Origin: Pyrrhosoma nymphula
Lineage: Eukaryota > Arthropoda > Insecta > Odonata > Coenagrionidae
NCBI GenBank assembly: GCA_963573305.1
Contig: OY754337.1
Span: 51,473,164 to 51,537,163, forward strand
Reading direction: 5' to 3'
DNA length: 64,000 bases
Shown piece after piece: positions 58,400 through 64,000 of this stretch (the first letter of the stretch is position 1; each line of letters begins with the position of its first letter). The notes below the pieces were generated by a model. The model did not search any database, was not told where the DNA came from, and was given only the letters and a program-made list of their open reading frames with translations. Position numbers and translations under genes: made by a program.

Positions 58400-59555
58400 A
58401 CAAAGCCCTCAGACCTTTCTCTTCCTTTTCCATCCTTAAGAGTCAAAACCGTCGACTGTCTTATCTCCTCCCATTCTATCAAGAAGGTTGACGAAAGGAA
58501 TCTTAACTTTGTAGAGTTCGTTCAGTCGTTCAGTTCAGAAGGCCCCCCAAATAAAAGTTCCCTCAATTTTTTCAAAAATGCGTAACTCTTCCTGATTAAC
58601 TCCCTCAGTAAACAGGGGAAGCTAGGATGGAAAACCTTTGGTATGGAGGAGAGCCTACAAGATAAAGTCTTAAAGACAAGTAAAGGTGGAGATAAGAGTT
58701 TGCCTTCCAAGCCTCTGACACTGAGGATGTTATTAAATTCCCATCTTCTGCACATTCCTGCTTAAAATGAATTATTGAAACGGGATTTTTCTTCCTCTGA
58801 AAGAATTTATATTGTGAATTGACTTTTTTAATCATGACTGTTATACAATGCAGAATAATTTCATCTGTAAATATTATGCGTCTTTGCTGTAACGGCGAAT
58901 GAGTCTTTCCTGATATGTTTCCTGAAATGTTTATAACTCATGATGAAACAAAACTTCCAAGTCATATTTCTCCCGAACTATCTTTGGATTATTTCACATT
59001 CTTACTATATAAACTTCTGACATTATTATTTAGGCTGATTTCACTTAATAATCTCACTGAAATATTGTTTTCACTGTCTAGTGGTTACGTAAACATTTTC
59101 TAGATTTCTTTCTTGTGGATAGCAGTAGACTCAATTCGTATACCTCCATCTCCCAAAAAAATATTTTTTCTTGATCACCATTAGATCATGCCATGAATCC
59201 AAAACACTCTGTGCGCTTAAAAGCGCATTCTATTTTCCAAATTCGAATAACTTATTGATAGTGAAAACTTGGTAATTTACTCGAGTTTATTGACTTTTAA
59301 TTCTCTTCTATATTGGACGTCCGAATCGATAGAATATTCCGCGCCATGCATGATAATGCAGCAATCAATTTATCGGGAAGCCGTTATGCTTCCAGAAGAC
59401 GTACGTGATGACAGAAATGGGACGGTTAGACTCAGCGAACGTTGCTATTGATAATATTGCAATCAACATCCACGAAAAATCACAGACGCTCCAAAACTGC
59501 TCTACCCACACGACTAGAGATTCATTTAATAGGAAGATACTGAAAAGAGGATTAG
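58400..59555. other. No gene seen
   Basis: Nothing supportable. Frames at 58522-58835 and 58915-59451 have no known features. Confidence 0.4.
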
Positions 59556-59559
59556 TCTG

Positions 59560-59830
59560 TAGGCGTTTGAGATGTGGGTGTGTAGGGAATGAAAAATGTG
59601 CGGTGTACGCAAAGGAAGAGTACGAGGAAGTGCTCGGTATGGTGGGTGAGGAAACTTCTAGAGGAGACTAGGATAAGGCAGAGTTAGTGGTTGGAAGAGG
59701 TAATGGAGGACGAAGAGATACTGAAAGCTGAAGGTATGAAAGAGAATAAGCTTTGTGATCGGGGTGAAGGGAGGACAAACGTTGTTGAGATGATGAAAGG
59801 CATTGTGGTAAGAGATCGGGGCCTGCGCTT
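59560..59830 (+). pseudogene. LINE C-terminal tail, decayed
   Basis: Across three frames the plus strand reads AFEMWVCRE (near 59567), EEVLGMVGEE (near 59625) and WLEEVMEDEEILKAEGM (near 59690), the order and spacing of the 'AFEMW.WRRM...EEVL..VGE...WLEHVMR...LLK' tail that follows the reverse transcriptase in many insect LINEs. At least two frameshifts and stops separate the parts. The ORF starting at 59691 is the last part, not a host gene. Confidence 0.55.
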
Positions 59831-62775
59831 ACAAAAACCTATAGGATATTTACTTTCTTCCAAGAAAAACACTCTTAACCGGTTGATTATCCTAATATTA
59901 ACTCAAGAGCATCTCTGACCTCTTAAATGCGGCGGAGTATTTTGCTGTGTCACCCGCTGATGAGATACAGAATTTCAGAAAATGAACGGAAAAATAATTT
60001 TCTTGGGCTGGAAATAATTTATTCACTGTGAAATTTGCTCATTCGTGTTCTCATTAGTGGGAATCGTGGCTTAAGCTCCATTCACGGCTTGTACCATTGA
60101 AAATACTTGCACTGTTTTCCCCAGGCACATACCAAGCAAAAGAGAGGACATTTGTTCTAATAATATTATGCTTGATGATGATGAATCTATCATCAGTTTT
60201 GTAGAAATTGCGTTATTCCCTATATGAACGGTTAAAGTTGTGAATATGGTTTTTTGAAATATCCATAGCGTGGTTTTACATGACAATAAATGTAGTGTTG
60301 CTTTTCTTCATTTTGTTTGGTATTTATAAGCTTATGAGAGTTGGATATATGGAGGTACGCACACTGTCTGATCTACAAACACACTAGGTTGTGTGAAAGA
60401 GAATGGATAAATTAAAAATAAAATCAATAAAACATTAGCAATAAAGTTCTGAGAGAATATTGACGAATATAATTCTGAAAATAGTCTTAATAAAGCATTT
60501 GCTGTAATAGGTATGTAAAATCATAGCTCGATAGGTATTTACAAAATTATATACTTAACATCACTTTCGTTTATCTCAGAAATAAAACAATTTTTAGAAG
60601 AACGACGATCAAGATCGTGATCAGAATATTGGATTCATTGGTATAATGTATTTATTCTTCCATTTGTTAAATGAAACTAATTAACAGAGATAATCTTCAA
60701 GAAAACACCATTTTAATTTCCATAATTATTTTGAATTTTCTCCGACCTCGGTCAGCTAGTTATAGATTTAAAATATCAAGACAAGGCAAAAATAACCATA
60801 GGAGTTATGTTTAAGCTGGTGCTTAAAAGAATCCTCTTTACGTTCATAATGGCAGTGGAACTGTTACAGTCTAGGTCATAGAAACATAAACGGTTGAAAC
60901 GATTGACGATAAAATGACTCGTATTTTCTTGTAAACACGGCTGTATGAAAAGCTTCTTTACACTCATAGACCGCGGTGGCATACGCACAAATGCGGGTTC
61001 TGCGTGCGATGTAAGCGTTCCGGCTACCTCACTAAAATGCACTTGCAGACCACCGTCATTTCCCCTGCTACGATGTATTGCTGGAAGATAAAGAAAACTA
61101 CGGTTTTCACGATTTGATGTAGCAGAAATACAGCTACGTGGCAATATTTTTCTGAAAGTACAAGTGTTGTCTAATATACCGAGGATATGCATGCGTATAT
61201 TGGGCCTAAATCAACCATAATCGCCGGCGCACTATTTGTCGATGAGATGGACTATGGTATCTTGTCAGACCATTCTTTTGAAAGCCCCAACAAAATCCAT
61301 GGCAGGCGATGGTTTCAGGTTAACGTATTTGGTTTAAGTAGGTACTCGATACAAATTTGAGAGATTTTGGATCCAGATTTAGTACTCGAGCAGAGGGATG
61401 ATTTTTTTCTGCCGTGAAACTGCATCTTGCATCAGAATATTTGATCTTTGAATTTGAGTTAAAGTATGAATAGTTCCTCGAGCAGGAGTTTCAGTTCTTT
61501 CAAACCAGCTTGAATCAAAGTGGATGAAAGAGATAAGTTTCACTCTCCAATTTCATCGTTCTTGGGTTTATCTCTCTCCTTACACGTTTTCCCTTTTCTC
61601 CTACCCTATTTGATATTATTTTATCCTGTTTCACTCGCGGATTTCAGCTCCCTGTCTCCATTCCCCTCCGTAAAACAGCCAAACCAATTCCTTACATCTC
61701 ATTTTTTCACCTTTGCTCTCCTACCTTTCAATTCCTTCCGTCAAATTTCCTTTTCTTCCAAACGCTTTCTGTCTTTTAAGGAGATGAAGGGACGTATGCA
61801 TTCCATTTCCGGCTCAAAAGCTCCGGATCCCTTTGTCATCTTAACGTGAAGTGTATTGCGTCAACTTTCCTAGTGGTCTGATTTAACTTGAAAGAGTTCT
61901 TCTTCCGTTCTCTCGCAATGCCATCCCCGATGCCATACCCCGGGGGGGTAATAAGTTGACCCTCTGTTCTCTTATCCATACATTTTCCCTTCCAGTCAGA
62001 GAAGAAAGATATTCCTTACGGCTCTGAATTATATATTAACTGCTGAAACCTGCGAAGTTCCGGGAGATTATGGCCATGAGGGAAAGTATAGGAATGGGGT
62101 TGGATGAAGCATATTAACTACATATGCGTATGGAAAGGCGTTTAGTAGATTTTATGCTGGTGCCATTAAAAGTTAAGAGAGAGGAGCCCCGAGTTATGCT
62201 TCTTTTTTATGACTTTTTTTTTTACTTTTAGGGATGTTATCAGCAGTGTCATTCTACGTCTCTCCTTCTTAATCTTCCATGTATTTTTAAGCAATTCTTG
62301 GTGATGAATCTGGTTAGCAGGGCCATCTCGATGGCACAGGCTATATATTTTTTCATCCTTATCCACATCCCTGTGGCAGAATAGTTTGACTTTGGAGGAG
62401 AGACCCCACCATTCCTCACATTCTAAATCAGTCCAAAGTCGTTCTCGGAGTATCTGAGTTATCCCCCAAAAGAGAGATAACGGAAGGAATGGGCAATTTA
62501 ACTTGAAAAATGACGCCCGGTATTTCACCAACATATATTTGTGGACTGGAAAGGTAATCAGGTTCTTTCATCATGAATATTGCGAGAGTTACAGGAATTC
62601 GGGAGTGGTTGGTTTGCCGAGTTCTTTGTCGTCTTAGAGTACAGGTAGGGTGTCTTGGGAAGAATTAAATAAATTGGAAGTGGACGGAGGATGAAGACCG
62701 GTGTCGTTCTTAGTCAAATCCTTACGAAAATTGCATACATGGGTCCACTGATCAACATCGCATACGACCGAGTGT
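59831..62775. other. No gene seen
   Basis: The longest minus-strand frame (60776-61192, 138 codons) lacks recognisable domains and acceptable splice or start context. A pyrimidine-rich stretch at 61560-61760 explains the plus frame 61520-61849. Confidence 0.4.
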
Positions 62776-62777
62776 TA

Positions 62778-63190
62778 TTTAGCTCTCGCAATAATTATTG
62801 GCGCTGTGCAGGGCAAATTTTGGGAACTCTACTGAACTTTATAAGTCCTGTAAAATAGAGGAGCAAGGTAATTTATTATATTTAATATCAGTCAGAAAAC
62901 CTTTCTAGTTGCTGCCAGCACAAGCGCCTCGAGAAACTGGAATACCCACTATTGGCTGCCGCCCCACTTCGACTCGACTCACAATGAGACCTCAGAATAG
63001 TTTTTCTGATAAAGTCTGATATTAACCACTTAAAATAATTAGTCTTGCGAGTGGATGCCTTAAGGTTTTTCCTCTTTGAAGTTTGGTACACCTGCCTTTC
63101 TCTTTCTCGTTGCCTACCTCTCTTTCCCTTCATCCTTTACCTTCACTCCCTCTACTTCTACCTCTCCACCTTGCTGCGTAGATCTGCGAC
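62778..63190 (+). repeat. Dispersed repeat, copy 3 (fullest)
   Basis: This copy joins the landmarks of 10447-10680 (TAGCTCTCGCAA, GCCAGCACAAGCGCCTCGAG) with those of 11340-11650 (CTGCCGCCCCACTTCGACTC, CTCACAATGAGACC, GATAAAGTC, then a pyrimidine-rich tract with CTCGTTGCC), and so suggests the unit is at least ~400 bp long. It has no coding capacity. It ends in a pyrimidine-rich tail that could imply retroposition in the opposite orientation. Confidence 0.5.
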
Positions 63191-64000
63191 ATGATTTTTT
63201 CGACCGCTATACACTTGAAGTACTTTTCTCGTGAAACCCGAGTGCCTATCAGAATTCCGATGGTAAATGTCTCAACCCCTGCTAGAATTTTAACCATAGC
63301 TCTCTGGATGTGAGGCCGTTATTCTGGTATCTACTCAAACTCGATCCTCGAATTTTAATCGATTGCTGTGTAATTTTTGTCACAAATCTTAAAATATCGT
63401 TTGCTAAAAGTTATTTTCTTAACTTCTCAAACCGTAAGTCCTATTTGCTCTCACCCTTTACACAATCCATTGTGCTATTCTCTCGAAGTAGTTGAAATAA
63501 TGCCTAAATAATTCCATTTTCAATGCCACGATCCTCGATAATGTTTGGATTTTGTGATGTATTTGTTTGTTTGTTGAAGATAAAAAGGCTTTAGCTGTTA
63601 TCCGTCGAACTTTTTCCACAACTCACAGCGGTTATCCAATATATATTAGTCCATTATTCCGCCCTTTTGTTGTGATAAATTAGCTTGTTTGGCGTTCGTA
63701 AATAAAATATTTCGATTAAAGGAATGATAAATGTGCGTGGAAAACTTTGTAATGTCGAGAATCACCTTTTTTGGAATCATTCCTTTCTCCAATTCCTTGA
63801 GGCCATCTCAAATAAAAGAGTGTGTTCATCATTCCATTCCCCTCTGAATATTTACGTGAGAACTCATTTTGTATAAATAGTAAAATATTTGTATTTACTC
63901 GGTGAAAAAGGATCTGTTTCGTATTTATTTTGTATTCTGGTGAATAAATTATGAGTTGCGAATGGCAATGCTAAAAGAACAAGGGAAATTCTGATGAATA
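63191..64000. other. AT-rich DNA with no recognisable gene
   Basis: Nothing supportable up to the window end. A T/G run (TTTGTTTGTTTGTTG) lies near 63560. Confidence 0.45.

Noticed and set aside
60170..60200. TGATGATGATGAATCTATCATCA hairpin
   Set aside because: Simple-sequence GAT run; a 6-bp stem is expected by chance.
60776..61192. 138-codon minus-strand frame
   Set aside because: No recognisable motif, no start context or splice signals, and no second copy or neighbour to support it.
1..64000. CRISPR array, bacterial operons or rRNA genes
   Set aside because: No regularly spaced short repeats, no ribosome-binding-site gene starts and no rRNA-like text were seen; all signs are eukaryotic.

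Overview
The window looks like AT-rich, gene-poor arthropod DNA, most likely from an insect with a large, repeat-laden genome. The signs are eukaryotic splice signals, tRNA-derived SINE heads, decayed non-LTR retrotransposons (one with R2/R4-type signatures), short inverted-repeat DNA transposons, and long stretches without a reading frame. I found no intact protein-coding gene, no intact tRNA or rRNA gene and no CRISPR array. Most short reading frames look like chance or repeat shadows. The simplest reading is intron or intergenic DNA. Two weak exon candidates (7411-7460 and 22576-22755, both +) are the only hints of a host gene.

Layout. 1-4800: mostly featureless. 4803-6972: two direct copies of a ~525-bp repeat, each with a TATA box and TG...CA-like ends, around a ~1.1-kb centre (TRIM-like). 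7411-7460: candidate small exon. 8502-8952: long inverted repeat with hammerhead-like motifs. 9000-11650: a patchwork of SINE head, hairpins, an inverted-repeat element and copies of a dispersed repeat that also lies at 62778-63190. 12740-14510: single hammerhead-like copies and a minus-strand SINE head. 18690-18870: another inverted hammerhead-like pair. 20181-20458: piggyBac-like MITE with TTAA flanks. 23918-25346: 1.43-kb non-autonomous DNA transposon. 33590-34720: diverged tandem repeats. 34988-35407: 420-bp TA-flanked MITE. 35440-37450: minus-strand remnant of a LINE with CCHC and PD-(D/E)XK-like C-terminal domains. 44420-44751, 51130-51307 and 52370-52592: three more inverted hammerhead-like elements. 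48374-49195: two LINE tails in opposite orientation with a perfect 15-bp-arm hairpin at the edge. 50140-50480: CT-rich tract enclosing a CRE-containing hairpin. 57593-58396: possible hAT-like remnant. 59560-59830: a further LINE tail.

The most notable pattern is a set of small elements sharing the layout CTGANGA, one extra base, a short stem-loop, GAAA, then in several families a self-complementary block ending in UH. This resembles a minimal hammerhead ribozyme with a palindromic stem III. In five places the motif occurs as an inverted pair, and every pair points outward from a shared centre. At least three families, told apart by the palindrome (ACCCGGGT, ACGT, ACCGGT), follow this rule. 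The consistent extra base before stem II departs from the textbook hammerhead, so activity is open. All assignments come from reading the sequence by eye; no alignment or folding program was run.
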